Assembly: GCA_963711675.1 (NCBI GenBank)
Contig: CAVQFB010000005.1
Location: 1-64,000, forward strand
Reading direction: 5' to 3'
Length of the DNA stretch: 64,000 nt
Source: CAVQFB01 sp963711675
Lineage (GTDB): Bacteria; Acidobacteriota; Terriglobia; Terriglobales; Acidobacteriaceae
Shown: positions 31,337 to 40,498 of the stretch, one piece after another
Position numbering within the stretch: position 1 is the first letter of the stretch
How the letters are laid out: each line of letters starts with the position of its first letter
Position numbers and translations under genes: made by a program
Notes under the pieces: model-generated
What the model saw: only the letters and a program-made list of their open reading frames with translations
Databases searched by the model: none
What the model was told of the DNA's origin: nothing

Positions 31337-32377
31337 CTATGCACGCAAAGCCACAATCAGCGCTGTGATCACCAGATTCGCGATCGCCAGCGGAAACAGG
31401 AATTTCCAGGCAAAAGCCATCAACTGGTCATAGCGGAAGCGCGGCAGCGTGCCCCGCACCCAAATGTACAGAAAGAGAAAACAGAAAACCTTGGCCAGGA
31501 ACCAGAACACGGGCAGGATCGCCTGCAATACAGGAGGACCAAAGATCGGTCCGTGCCATCCGCCGAGGAACAGCAGCGTGGCAAGGCAGGAGACCGTGAT
31601 CATGTTGGCGTATTCCGCCATGAAGAACATGGCGAATTTCATGGCGCTGTACTCGGTGTGATAGCCGGCAACCAACTCAGTTTCTGCTTCGGGAAGATCG
31701 AACGGAACCCGGTTGGTCTCGGCGAACGCCGACATCAGATACACAAAAAACGCGATGGTCTGACCGTGGAAGATGTTCCACTTGGGAATGAAGCCCCAGA
31801 ACACTCCCGCCTGCGAATCGACGATTCCGCGCAAGCTGAAAGTGCCCGCCATGATGAGCACGCCGATCAGCGAAAGTCCGAGCGAGATTTCGTAACTGAC
31901 CATCTGGGCGCTCGCCCGCAGTCCACCGAGCAGGGAATACTTGCTGTTGGAGGACCAGCCCGCCAGCGCCACACCGTACACGCCGATGGACGTGATGCCG
32001 AGAATGATCAGCAGCCCGATGTTGACGTCTGTGACCTCGAGCGGCGTCTGGTATCCGAAAATGGTGACCCAGTTTCCGATCGGAATCACCGAAATCGAAG
32101 TCACCGCGCAGATCACGGCGATCATGGGCGCCGCGATGTAGAGCGTCTTGTACACGTACGGGGGCGTGAGGTCTTCTTTCAGGATGAACTTCACGCCGTC
32201 CGCCAGCGGCTGCAGCAAGCCAAACGGTCCGACACGCGTGGGTCCCCAACGATTCTGGATATGGCCGACCACCTTGCGCTCCAGCCAAACGCTATAGGCG
32301 ACCGCGGTGAGCAGCACCGCGAGCCCGATCACGGACTTGATCGCCGAGGCGATGACGAAAGTGGTTACGCTTGGCAA
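31337..32377 (-). CDS. nuoH: NADH-quinone oxidoreductase subunit H
   Basis: 346 residues, eight helices; ND1 homologue that forms the quinone tunnel with NuoB and NuoD. Landmarks: ERKVVGHIQNRWGPTRVGPF in the first loop, FAETNRVPFDLPEAETELVAGY with the conserved acidic residues of the E-channel, and RGTLPRFRYDQLM near the end. The gene is intact and lies 60 nt after nuoG. Confidence 0.95.
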   Translation of the reverse strand: MPSVTTFVIASAIKSVIGLAVLLTAVAYSVWLERKVVGHIQNRWGPTRVGPFGLLQPLADGVKFILKEDLTPPYVYKTLYIAAPMIAVICAVTSISVIPIGNWVTIFGYQTPLEVTDVNIGLLIILGITSIGVYGVALAGWSSNSKYSLLGGLRASAQMVSYEISLGLSLIGVLIMAGTFSLRGIVDSQAGVFWGFIPKWNIFHGQTIAFFVYLMSAFAETNRVPFDLPEAETELVAGYHTEYSAMKFAMFFMAEYANMITVSCLATLLFLGGWHGPIFGPPVLQAILPVFWFLAKVFCFLFLYIWVRGTLPRFRYDQLMAFAWKFLFPLAIANLVITALIVALRA

Positions 32378-32437
32378 ATGCTCCGTCCTGACTTACGAAA
32401 CGGTTCTTGACTCATTGGCGTAGAAACTGTTCGAAAG

Positions 32438-34798
32438 CTAATCGGCAGCGACTTCGGCTTCCTCGGGCCTTTTTTTGTTTTCCATGACCGCGTTCAACGC
32501 GCGCGAGTACCGTCCCAGGGTTCCTGAACTGAACAGATTGTCGTTGGCCGGAGAGATCAATTCCGGGCTCTGCGCCGGCAACGTGCCGGTGCCTGCGAGA
32601 CTGGTGTGCTGGTCATTCCCCGCCAGCAGATTGATGCGCGATACGTCGTAACCCGGCACCAGGCGCTGGATCTCGTCGAAGATCGCCATTGGGTCGAACG
32701 GGCTCATCTTCGGCTCAAGGCCATGCGCCTCAAGCCACACGGCATGACGATCTGCCTCGCCGGACTGCGCACCGCGCGACTGGCCCATATCCGCGTGAGT
32801 GCCGCCGGTTCCGAAGGGCACGAGCTTGCGCACATCGAAGCCCATGGCATCGGCGATGCGGACGATCATCTCGAAATCGGTCTTGGCGTCTGTCACTTCG
32901 CCCGCCATCTTTGCGAGTTGCAGGTCGCCACAAGTGTTGGTAATCGTGCCTGCCTTCTCGTACGCGTTCGCGGCGGGCAGAACAACGTCAGCCATCTGTG
33001 CGGTTTCGGTCAGGAACATCTCCTGCACGACAACAAAGGCTTGAGAGAAAGCGAAAGGATCAATTCCGAACCGGCTGATCGGGTTCGTACCGACCACATA
33101 TAGAGCCTTCAGCTTGCCGGCGCGCCCAGCCTCGGCCATCTCAGGCAAACTGAGCCCTGCGGCGGATGGCGCGTTCCACTCTTTGTGCAACGCACCGCTT
33201 CCCGATACCTGCTGATAGCCGGGGAGAAGGTCGGGATATAGCCCCATGTCAGCGGCGCCGCGGGAGTTTGAGTAGTCGCCGAGGCAGACGAACTTCGCAC
33301 CGGGGATCGTACTGCCAAAGTTCACGAGGGCGGCGATGTCGGCGCCACGGAGTTCAGAGCCGAAGATGATGACAAGGTTCGGCTCAGCGCGAAGCTTGTC
33401 ACGCAGCACGAACCAGGCATCGCGATTGGCAGCGTCGTTAACTAATGCGTCGACCGCGGAGTCGTCGCCTGCGAGGAAGCCAGCTAACTTGCCCTCGGCA
33501 CCTGTCGGAATTTGCGTGAAGTTCGCTGCCTGCCGAGCCAGCTTGATCTTCTCGGAATTGACGACGTAGAGCTTCGCCCTGTGCAGCCGGACGTTGTTCC
33601 GGATCTGCCACGCCAGCAAAGGATGTTGTTCAGTTGGATTGTTGCCGATCAGCAGAATGGCAGGCGCATTGAACACGTCGCGTATGGTGGCGGTCAATCC
33701 AGGCTTGCCCGAGAGAGCTGAAGCAAAGGCCGGGAAGTCCGCGGTCCGGTGATGATCCACGTTGTTCGTCTTCAGGACGACACGCGCAAATTTCGAGAGG
33801 AGGTAGTTCTCTTCATTGGTGGTGCGGTTGGAACCCACTACCCCGATGGCTTGTCCGCCATCTTTGTCGCGAACTTCGGAGAATTTCTTGCCGATCAGGG
33901 CAAATGCCTCTTCCCAAGTGGAAGGCGCCAGGCGCCCGTTCTTGCGGATGAGAGGCTGAGTGAGCCGCTCCGGGCTGTCGGCAAAATCGAAGCCGTAGCG
34001 GCCCTTCATGCAGAGGAAGTCGCCGTTGATGCCGCCTTTATCGCGGTTATCGCCCCGAACAATCTGCATTCCGTTATCGGCGCGGCGCACACCCAATGTT
34101 GTCCGGCAACCGTCGCCACAATGCGTGCAAACGGTGCCCACGTGCTTCATCTCCCAGGGACGCGTCTTGTAACGATATGCGCCAGACGTTAGCGCGCCGA
34201 CGGGGCAGATGTCGATGCACATGCCGCACTCTTCGCACTCGAGATGATCTTCTTTATTAGGGGCGATGATGGAGCTGACACCGCGATTCTGCACGCCGAG
34301 CGCCCAGACGTCCATGCCCTCACCGCACACGCGGACGCAGCGGTAGCACAAGATGCAACGGGGACGATCGAAAAACACGACGGGAGACCATTGCTGCTCT
34401 TCGCGATGGTTCTTGGCCTCCATGTATTTCGACTCGGCGGCGCCGTAGGAGAACGTCATGTCCTGCAGTTCGCACTCGCCGCCGGCATCGCAAACCGGGC
34501 AGTCGAGCGGGTGATTGCCGAGCAGGAGTTCGACCATCGACTTGCGCGCCTGGTGAATTTCCGGGCTGTCGGTGGTCACCGCCATGCCTTCGCTGATCAC
34601 GGTGGTGCAGGCCGTTTGCAGCTTCGGCATCTTCTCGATCTTTACCAGGCACATGCGGCACGCGCCCTGCAAAGAGAGGTTCGGGTAGTAGCAGAACGAC
34701 GGCACTTCGATGCCGACGGTCTTGCACGCTTCGATCAGCAGCGTGCCCGCAGGCGCCGTAACCTTCTTGCCGTCCACAGTGATGTTTATGTCAGGCAT
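32438..34798 (-). CDS. nuoG: NADH-quinone oxidoreductase subunit G
   Basis: 786 residues. The N-terminal [2Fe-2S] domain has CYYPNLSLQGACRMC and CTTVISEGM. The His-ligated [4Fe-4S] segment (HPLDCPVCDAGGECELQD) follows, then two [4Fe-4S] motifs CILCYRCVRVC and CEECGMCIDICPVGAL, then a molybdopterin oxidoreductase-like domain with CTHCGDGCRTTLGV. It passes electrons from NuoF/E towards the NuoI/B clusters. It has a C-terminal extension with low-complexity sequence. It is separated from nuoF by 130 bases of short repeats and hairpins. Confidence 0.95.
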   Translation of the reverse strand: MPDINITVDGKKVTAPAGTLLIEACKTVGIEVPSFCYYPNLSLQGACRMCLVKIEKMPKLQTACTTVISEGMAVTTDSPEIHQARKSMVELLLGNHPLDCPVCDAGGECELQDMTFSYGAAESKYMEAKNHREEQQWSPVVFFDRPRCILCYRCVRVCGEGMDVWALGVQNRGVSSIIAPNKEDHLECEECGMCIDICPVGALTSGAYRYKTRPWEMKHVGTVCTHCGDGCRTTLGVRRADNGMQIVRGDNRDKGGINGDFLCMKGRYGFDFADSPERLTQPLIRKNGRLAPSTWEEAFALIGKKFSEVRDKDGGQAIGVVGSNRTTNEENYLLSKFARVVLKTNNVDHHRTADFPAFASALSGKPGLTATIRDVFNAPAILLIGNNPTEQHPLLAWQIRNNVRLHRAKLYVVNSEKIKLARQAANFTQIPTGAEGKLAGFLAGDDSAVDALVNDAANRDAWFVLRDKLRAEPNLVIIFGSELRGADIAALVNFGSTIPGAKFVCLGDYSNSRGAADMGLYPDLLPGYQQVSGSGALHKEWNAPSAAGLSLPEMAEAGRAGKLKALYVVGTNPISRFGIDPFAFSQAFVVVQEMFLTETAQMADVVLPAANAYEKAGTITNTCGDLQLAKMAGEVTDAKTDFEMIVRIADAMGFDVRKLVPFGTGGTHADMGQSRGAQSGEADRHAVWLEAHGLEPKMSPFDPMAIFDEIQRLVPGYDVSRINLLAGNDQHTSLAGTGTLPAQSPELISPANDNLFSSGTLGRYSRALNAVMENKKRPEEAEVAAD

Positions 34799-34928
34799 TC
34801 GAACCGTCGTCTGTCCTTAGTTGTTCGTCGTTGGCCTGTCGTGGTCTCGTTTTGCAAAGCACTAGCGACGAACGACCAACGACTGATTACTCAATTGCCA
34901 AATTTCCCAATTACTCAATCGCTGCTCT

Positions 34929-36248
34929 TCAAGCGAACACCGGCAACCGTTCGACCGAGCTGTCTTTCTCGAACGGACACGGCTTGCCTTCCAGGTGGTC
35001 TTCAAACTCTTTGCGGAACTTCTTCACGAACGCGATGGTCGGCATGGCCGCCGCGTCACCGAGCGGGCAGAACGTCCGACCCAGCATGTTCTCCGCAAGA
35101 TACTGAATGTTGTCGATGTCTTTTTTCAGGCCGCCACCGGCATGAAAACGAGTGAGCGTCTTTTTCAGCCAGTCGGTGCCCTCGCGGCAGGGAATGCACC
35201 AGCCGCAGCTCTCATGTTGGTAGAACTTCATCGTCCGCAGGGCGAATTTCACGATGCAGGCGGCATCATCGAGCACGACTACGCCGCCCGAACCGAGCAT
35301 GGATCCAGCCTTCATGAGCGAATCAAAATCCATGGAGACGTCGATTTCATCCGGAGTCAAACAGGGCGTGGACGATCCGCCGGGAACGACTGCCTTCAGA
35401 TTGCGGCCGTTAGGAATGCCTCCGCCAACCTCGTAAATCATTTTCTTCAGGTTGTAGCCCATCGGAAGCTCGTAGACTCCGGGACGAGCGAGGTTGCCGC
35501 TCAGGCAGAACAGGCGAGTGCCGCCGTTCTTCGCTGGACCGAGGGCAGCGTACCATTCCGAGCCACCCAGAATAATGTGGGGTACGCTAGCCAGCGTTTC
35601 AGCATTATTAATGACCGTGGGGCCGCCCCAGAGGCCGACCACAGCAGGGAACGGCGGGCGAATACGCGGGATGCCGCGCTTGCCTTCGAGTGACTCCATC
35701 AGCGCCGATTCTTCGCCGACTTCGTAGGCGCCCGCGCCACCGTGCCAATAAATGTCCAGATCGTATCCGCTGCCGAAGATATTCTTGCCGAGGAAGCCGC
35801 GCGCATAGGCGTCTGCGATCGCCTTCTGCATGATGATCGACAGGTATCGGTACTCACCGCGAATGTAGATGTAGCCGGTGTGGGAACCGACGGCGAGGGC
35901 GGCAATCATCACGCCTTCGATCACGGAATGCGGATCGTGCTCGAAAATCAGGCGGTCTTTGCAGGTTCCGGGCTCGCTTTCATCGCCGTTGCAGAGAACA
36001 TATTTCGGTTTCGCGGACTGTTTGGGCACGAACGACCATTTCATTCCGGTGTTGAAACCGGCGCCGCCGCGTCCGCGAAGGCCGGAATTCTTTACCTCGT
36101 TGACAATCGCGTCCGGTTGCATGCCGAGCGCCTTCTGGACGGCTTTATAGCCGTCGAGCTCAAGGTAGCGATCGATATTGGTCGCACCCTGGCCGAAGCG
36201 CTTGGAGACGACCTTTACCTCGTCGGGATGGGATACGAGAGTGGCCAT
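34929..36248 (-). CDS. nuoF: NADH-quinone oxidoreductase subunit F
   Basis: 439 residues from ATG 36248 (MATLVSHPDEVKVVSKRFG), preceded by AGGA; the longer frame runs into nuoE. NADH/FMN-binding subunit: LRGRGGAGFNTGMKWSFVP is the Gly-rich NADH loop, VLCNGDESEPGTCKDR the FMN loop, and the N3 [4Fe-4S] ligands are in ESCGWCIPCREGTDWL plus the later FCPLGD. Intact. It sits 2 nt after nuoE. Confidence 0.95.
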   Translation of the reverse strand: MATLVSHPDEVKVVSKRFGQGATNIDRYLELDGYKAVQKALGMQPDAIVNEVKNSGLRGRGGAGFNTGMKWSFVPKQSAKPKYVLCNGDESEPGTCKDRLIFEHDPHSVIEGVMIAALAVGSHTGYIYIRGEYRYLSIIMQKAIADAYARGFLGKNIFGSGYDLDIYWHGGAGAYEVGEESALMESLEGKRGIPRIRPPFPAVVGLWGGPTVINNAETLASVPHIILGGSEWYAALGPAKNGGTRLFCLSGNLARPGVYELPMGYNLKKMIYEVGGGIPNGRNLKAVVPGGSSTPCLTPDEIDVSMDFDSLMKAGSMLGSGGVVVLDDAACIVKFALRTMKFYQHESCGWCIPCREGTDWLKKTLTRFHAGGGLKKDIDNIQYLAENMLGRTFCPLGDAAAMPTIAFVKKFRKEFEDHLEGKPCPFEKDSSVERLPVFA

Positions 36249-36250
36249 TC

Positions 36251-36685
36251 CTAATTCTTTTTGCAGCCGTCGATCACCGCGTCCATCTTTTCCGGCGTCA
36301 GGTTTTCGTGGAAGTCGTAGTTTACCTGCGCCGCTGGAGCCCAGCTGCACGCGCCGATGCACTCGACTTCCTCCAGAGAAAACATCCCATCGCCCGTCGT
36401 GCCTTTGTGGCCGATGCCCAGCTTCTTCTTGCAATGATCGAGAAGTTCTTCGCCGCCGCGCAGCATGCAGGAGATGTTGGTGCAGACCTGCACATTGTAT
36501 TTGCCCCGCGGTTTTGTGATCAGCATCGAGTAATAACTGATCACGTTGCGTACCTCGAGTTCGGTCAGGTCGAGGCGTCCGGCAAGTTCGGCGATCACTT
36601 CGTCGCTAAGATGGCCGGCTTCATCCTGCGCGTAGAGCAGCGTCGGCACCAGCGCGGAACGCTTCGTCGGATAATGAGTGATCAT
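36251..36685 (-). CDS. nuoE: NADH-quinone oxidoreductase subunit E
   Basis: 144 residues; carries the off-pathway [2Fe-2S] cluster N1a. Ligands: VCTNISCML (Cys-x4-Cys) and ECIGACSWAP (Cys-x3-Cys). YPTKRSALVPTLLYAQDEAG is the typical N-terminal helix region. The coding similarity appears to extend upstream (FSDEFEARFAE is open in frame back to the nuoD stop) but no start codon is available there, so ATG 36685 is used. The true start may be hidden by an indel. Confidence 0.93.
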   Translation of the reverse strand: MITHYPTKRSALVPTLLYAQDEAGHLSDEVIAELAGRLDLTELEVRNVISYYSMLITKPRGKYNVQVCTNISCMLRGGEELLDHCKKKLGIGHKGTTGDGMFSLEEVECIGACSWAPAAQVNYDFHENLTPEKMDAVIDGCKKN

Positions 36686-36721
36686 CTCGGCGAACCGGGC
36701 TTCGAATTCGTCGGAAAATCT

Positions 36722-37930
36722 TCACCGGTCAATCTCTCCCAGCACAATGTCGATGCTCCCGATGGCGGCCACCACGTCGGCGATCAGCCGGCCCTCGCAC
36801 ATCTTGGGCAGCAGTTGCATATTCGCGAGGCATGCCGAACGCATGTGCACGCGGTACGGCTTGGCGGTGCCGTCACTGACCACGTAATAGCCCATCTCGC
36901 CGCGCGGCGATTCCACCGCCTGGTAAACCTCGCCCTCCGGCACCGAAAAGCCTTCCGTAATGATCTTGAAGTGATAGATGAGCGCTTCCATCTGCGTCTT
37001 CATCTTCTCGCGGTCGGGCAGCACGACTTTCGGTGCATCGGCTTTGATCGGGCCTTCCGGCATGCCGTCGAGCGCCTGCTTGCACGATGCCGATGGACTC
37101 GCGCAGTTCCTGCACCCGGCAGAGGTATCGCGCGAACACGTCGCCTTCTTTGCGCGACCGGCACTTTGAACTTGAAATTTTCGTAGCCCGAGTACGGCAT
37201 ATCGCGGCGCAGATCGATGTCCACTCCGCTGCCGCGCAGGGTGGGACCACTGGCGCCGAGCGCGATCGCGTCTTCCGCAGTGATCGTGGCCACACCCTTC
37301 GTGCGCATTCCCCAGATCGGATTGCCGGTCAGCAGATTCTCGTACTCGTCCACATTGGCAGGGAAGCGGTCGGCGAATTCCCGTACTTTCTCGAAGAAGC
37401 CCAGCGGCGGCTCCAGCGCGAGGCCGCCAATGCGGAAATACGACGTCATCATGCGCTGGCCGCTCACCATCTCGAACAGGCGCAAAACGTCTTCGCGCTC
37501 GCGGAAGCAATACAGGAATACCGTCATCGCGCCGATATCCATGGCGTGCGTGCCCAGCCAGACCAGGTGCGAGTTGATGCGGGTGAGTTCGTTCAGCAGA
37601 ACCCGCATCCACTGCGCTTTCGGCGGGATCTCCAGCCCCAGCAACTTCTCCACCGCCAGCACATAACAAAGGTTGTTGGTGAGCGGGCACAGGTAATCGA
37701 TGCGGTCGGTGAGCGGCACGACCTGCTGGTAGAACTTGGCCTCGCAGGTCTTCTCGATGCCGGTGTGCAGGTAGCCGATGTCCGGCATAATCCGAACGAT
37801 GGTTTCGCCGTCGATTTCGAGGATCACGCGCAGCACACCGTGGGTCGACGGGTGCTGCGGGCCCATATTCAGGATCATGGTGCGATCCTGGCCGGGCTCG
37901 ATCGACTGGCGTAGGCGTCAGGTGGGCCAT
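36722..37930 (-). CDS. nuoD: NADH-quinone oxidoreductase subunit D (frameshifted)
   Basis: 49-kDa subunit at the quinone site. From ATG 37930 (MAHLTPTPVD) a shift near 37885 is needed to reach MILNMGPQHPSTHGVLRVIL, which carries the His of the quinone pocket. The frame stays open to about 37155 (YSGYENFKFKVP). One shift then gives KEGDVFARYLCRVQELRESI and another near 37085 gives ALDGMPEGPIKADAPK, ending with SIDIVLGEIDR. About 403 residues when repaired. All conserved parts are present, so sequence error is more likely than loss. Confidence 0.9.
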   Translation of the reverse strand: MAHLTPTPVDRARPGSHHDPEYGPAAPVDPRCAARDPRNRRRNHRSDYAGHRLPAHRHREDLRGQVLPAGRAAHRPHRLPVPAHQQPLLCAGGGEVAGAGDPAESAVDAGSAERTHPHQLAPGLAGHARHGYRRDDGIPVLLPRARRRFAPVRDGERPAHDDVVFPHWRPRAGAAAGLLRESTGIRRPLPCQCGRVRESADRQSDLGNAHEGCGHDHCGRRDRARRQWSHPARQRSGHRSAPRYAVLGLRKFQVQSAGRAKKATCSRDTSAGCRNCASPSASCKQALDGMPEGPIKADAPKVVLPDREKMKTQMEALIYHFKIITEGFSVPEGEVYQAVESPRGEMGYYVVSDGTAKPYRVHMRSACLANMQLLPKMCEGRLIADVVAAIGSIDIVLGEIDR

Positions 37931-37932
37931 GA

Positions 37933-38430
37933 CTAGCGGTAGCCCTCCACCGGATAATCTTTGCGCAGAGGATGGCCTTCCCAATCTTCCGGCATCAGAA
38001 GCCGCCGCAGGTAGGGATGTCCGGTGAAACGAACGCCGAAGAGGTCGAAGACTTCCCGCTCAAAGTAGTTGGCCGCGGGCCAGACCGAGGTGACCGATTC
38101 CACTACCGGGCTTTCGCTTTCCAGGCGGACCTTCAGCCGCACCCGCTCTTTGTTGGGGATCGAGAGCAGGTGGTAAACCACTTCAAAACGAGGTTCCGAA
38201 GGATACCAGTCGACGCAGGTGAGATCGGAAAGGTAATTGAACGGGCAGCTGGCGTCGTCCCGAAGAAGCACGCAGGCATCCCGAATGTGGGCACGTTCCA
38301 CCAGGATGCTCATCTCGTCGCGATCGAATTTTGCGCCTTCGATGGCAGCCGAGTTCCAACGCAGCAGCAGGGCAAGCGCAGGGTGGCCCTTCAGGTCGTG
38401 CAGATCGGTGATGGCGGGGGAAAGAGGCAT
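37933..38430 (-). CDS. nuoC: NADH-quinone oxidoreductase subunit C
   Basis: 165 residues, 30-kDa subunit of the peripheral arm. Typical segments: FNYLSDLTCVDWYP, RLKVRLESESPVVESVTSVWPAANYFEREVFDLFGVRFTGHP (family signature) and LRRLLMPEDWEGHPLRKDYP. Its ATG overlaps the nuoA stop by one base (TAATG), leaving no room for nuoB, which normally sits between them. Confidence 0.95.
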   Translation of the reverse strand: MPLSPAITDLHDLKGHPALALLLRWNSAAIEGAKFDRDEMSILVERAHIRDACVLLRDDASCPFNYLSDLTCVDWYPSEPRFEVVYHLLSIPNKERVRLKVRLESESPVVESVTSVWPAANYFEREVFDLFGVRFTGHPYLRRLLMPEDWEGHPLRKDYPVEGYR

Positions 38431-38828
38431 TAGACCTCGCCTCTACGTACGATGGACGACTTTCCCCAGTCCAGGACGCCCTTTTTCCAGATATAGAAGA
38501 AGCCGACCAGGACCACCAGAACGTACACCAGCATCTCCCAGAAACCGAACATTTTGAGTTGACGCAGGATTACGGCCCAGGGATAGAGGAAGACGGCTTC
38601 CACGTCGAAAAGGATGAACAGCATGGCGACCAGGTAGAACTTGACGGAAAAGCGTCCCCGGGCGTCGCCCACCGGCGCCATACCGCATTCGTAAGGGGAC
38701 ATCTTGGCCCGCGAGGGCTTTCGGTAGCCGAGCAGCCACGAAAGCAGGACGATTCCGCTCGCCAGCGCACCAGCAAACATGAAGTGAACTAATAACGGCA
38801 GGTAACGGGCGAAATAATTGTCCGGCAT
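38430..38828 (-). CDS. nuoA: NADH-quinone oxidoreductase subunit A
   Basis: 132 residues, three helices; ND3 homologue. The conserved loop MSPYECGMAPVGDARGRFSVKFYLVAMLFILFDVEAVFLYPWA contains the Cys of the quinone-site loop and the Asp/Glu of helix 2. I chose ATG 38828 (MPDNYFARYLPLL) although the frame could open at TTG 38855; neither has a strong ribosome site. First gene of the nuo operon. Confidence 0.93.
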   Translation of the reverse strand: MPDNYFARYLPLLVHFMFAGALASGIVLLSWLLGYRKPSRAKMSPYECGMAPVGDARGRFSVKFYLVAMLFILFDVEAVFLYPWAVILRQLKMFGFWEMLVYVLVVLVGFFYIWKKGVLDWGKSSIVRRGEV

Positions 38829-38873
38829 AGGAGAGCTATATATAATTCGCGCCAAGAGTTGCTTAAACGTTCT

Positions 38874-38902
38874 AGATTAGATTTCACTTCCGGTGGTGTC
38901 AA
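38874..38902 (-). promoter_or_regulatory. Promoter of the nuo operon
   Basis: On the minus strand TTGACA (38902-38897) and TAATCT (38879-38874) are separated by 17 bp. The -10 box is 45 nt upstream of the nuoA start. A good sigma-70-like match; it would drive the whole nuoA-to-nuoN unit. Confidence 0.7.
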
Positions 38903-38973
38903 GCGACGCCGCGACAATTTAACGTTTATTTAACCTTGAGCGACGTGTTTTCGCTGGCCGGAATCGAGCGCGC

Positions 38974-39561
38974 ATGATTTTTGGGTTCAATACCGACGTA
39001 AAACATGGCGACACCGTCTACCACGTGCAGAGCGAAGCGCGCGAAAGCGAGCAGGTTCTGCAGACTCAGGTGTTCGTGCGTGGCCGCTGCATCGGCAAAC
39101 GGGCCACTTCCTATGCTGAGAAACTGGCGCAGGGCGGTTTCAACGACCAGCAGAAGGAGCAGGGGCTCCGCGACCAGCATCGGCTGGTGTTGGACTCCAT
39201 TCGCGATGGGAAACTGGAATCAGTTCTGGACAAACGCGAATCACCGGAAGCATTGGCAGCGGTGAAGGAGCTGGATCTGGAGTGGCTGAATGCCGCTTCG
39301 GTTCATGCCGACCGGAACCTGACCATGCGTTTGAGGGTCACTGAGGGCGGGTCGGGAGTTGGCGGCGCCAAGCTGACGTTCCGCTTCGCCAGGGCCGACG
39401 CGGCGCCGTTTTACACGCAGGTGACGACCGATCTCGGCGGCCATGCGGAGGTCAAGCTCAATCTGGACGAATCGGCGTTGCCCGACGCTTCCGTACTCAT
39501 TCAGGCGAATTATTCGGGCCGCACCGCCACGCGCAAGTTCCGCCTGCGCAAGGTGGAATAG
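38974..39561 (+). CDS. Hypothetical two-domain protein (195 aa)
   Basis: Starts at ATG 38974, divergent from nuoA. Residues 1-105 are hydrophilic (MIFGFNTDVKHGDTVYHVQS, then an Arg/Lys/Gln-rich helix region). Residues 110-195 read as a beta-sandwich (TMRLRVTEGGSGVGGAKLTF, then TTDLGGHAEVKLNL), similar to carboxypeptidase-regulatory/Ig-like domains. No signal peptide. I believe similar proteins occur in other Acidobacteria, but the function is unknown. Confidence 0.65.
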   Translation: MIFGFNTDVKHGDTVYHVQSEARESEQVLQTQVFVRGRCIGKRATSYAEKLAQGGFNDQQKEQGLRDQHRLVLDSIRDGKLESVLDKRESPEALAAVKELDLEWLNAASVHADRNLTMRLRVTEGGSGVGGAKLTFRFARADAAPFYTQVTTDLGGHAEVKLNLDESALPDASVLIQANYSGRTATRKFRLRKVE

Positions 39562-39638
39562 CTGGACCTTGAAAGTTCCTCACTAAGAATCCCGCGTGGT
39601 TGCCGTGGGGGATTCCGACCTGCGAAAATTAAGCCGAC

Positions 39639-39851
39639 ATGAAAATTGAGATCAACGGCGAGCCGCGCAACTTCGATGGCCCACTGACGCTCGCCGGACT
39701 GGTGGAAGCGTTGGGCATGAAGTTGGATCGAGTCGCGGTCGAACTGAATCGCGAGATCGTTTCCCGAGAGCAGTGGTCCCAAACCCAGCTCTCGGAAGGG
39801 GACCGGTTGGAGATTGTCCATTTTGTCGGCGGCGGAAGCGGCGTGAACTGA
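39639..39851 (+). CDS. thiS: Sulfur carrier protein ThiS
   Basis: 70 residues, ubiquitin-like beta-grasp fold: MKIEINGEPRNFDGPLTLAG, VAVELNREIVSREQW, and GDRLEIVHFVGGG near the end. ThiS carries sulfur on a C-terminal Gly-Gly thiocarboxylate for thiamine thiazole synthesis. Here five residues (SGVN and an extra Gly) follow the first GG, so the glycine pair is not terminal as written. Either the tail must be trimmed or a small indel has displaced the stop. No other thi genes are adjacent. Confidence 0.85.
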   Translation: MKIEINGEPRNFDGPLTLAGLVEALGMKLDRVAVELNREIVSREQWSQTQLSEGDRLEIVHFVGGGSGVN

Positions 39852-39926
39852 GCTTGGCCGGAGTGTTTAGGATTCGGTTAACGCCCCGTACTTCTTTAGT
39901 AACTAGCCAAAATTCATAGTCTTGCC

Positions 39927-39989
39927 TTGACATCCCACAAGGCACGCCTAAAATGTTTGAAACATTTTGGGGTAATTGTGTTTTAAACA
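39927..39989 (+). promoter_or_regulatory. Promoter with two palindromic operators before the MerR-type gene
   Basis: TTGACA (39927-39932) and TAAAAT (39949-39954) are 16 bp apart. A perfect palindrome AAATGTTT-G-AAACATTT (39951-39967) overlaps the -10 box, and TGTTT-T-AAACA (39979-39989) lies further downstream. Both share TGTTTNAAACA. They precede the MerR-like gene at 40003, which suggests autoregulation. Confidence 0.65.
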
Positions 39990-40002
39990 TTTGCGGGCAC
40001 TC

Positions 40003-40479
40003 ATGGAAACTCAGTTCACATCCGGTGAGGTAGTGGAGCTTACGGGCATTACGCCACGCCAACTGCAGTGGTGGGACGAGCGGGGCATCGTGGTCCCGGC
40101 GCGCCGGGGGCATCGCCGTCTTTATTCCATGGACAACCTGGCTGAGGTGGCCGTCATTTGCGAGTTGCGCCGCCGCGGTTTTTCGCTGCAGGGCATGCGC
40201 AAGGTCATCCGGTTTCTGCAGCGCGAATTTGGCCGCAGTCTCGCCGAAACCGTTACCGGTGCATCCGACTATCACCTGCTCACCGACGGAAGCAATCTGT
40301 ACCTGGAAACTTCGCCCCAGCAGATCGTCGACATTTTGAAGAATGCACGTCAGCCGATGTTTGCCGTATGCCTGAGCGATGCCGTCCGCCAGGTGCGGGC
40401 CGAGATTCGGGCTGGAAGTAAGCGTAAAGCATCCGTTTCAAGCTCGGTCAGACCGCTGCGCAAGAAGAAGGTGTCGTGA
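40003..40479 (+). CDS. MerR-family transcriptional regulator
   Basis: 158 residues from ATG 40003 (METQFTSGEVVELTGI). The N-terminal winged helix is of MerR type: ITPRQLQWWDERGIVVPARRGHRRLYSMDNL, then LRRRGFSLQGMRKVIRFLQREFG. The C-terminal 70 residues lack a Cys metal-binding loop. They contain LTDGSNLYLETSPQQIVDIL, a beta-rich part of unknown ligand. A basic tail (VRPLRKKKVS) ends the protein. Its promoter carries two palindromes. It may control the small gene that follows 19 nt later. Confidence 0.8.
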   Translation: METQFTSGEVVELTGITPRQLQWWDERGIVVPARRGHRRLYSMDNLAEVAVICELRRRGFSLQGMRKVIRFLQREFGRSLAETVTGASDYHLLTDGSNLYLETSPQQIVDILKNARQPMFAVCLSDAVRQVRAEIRAGSKRKASVSSSVRPLRKKKVS

Positions 40480-40498
40480 GTCATTTCAGGGAGGCAAG

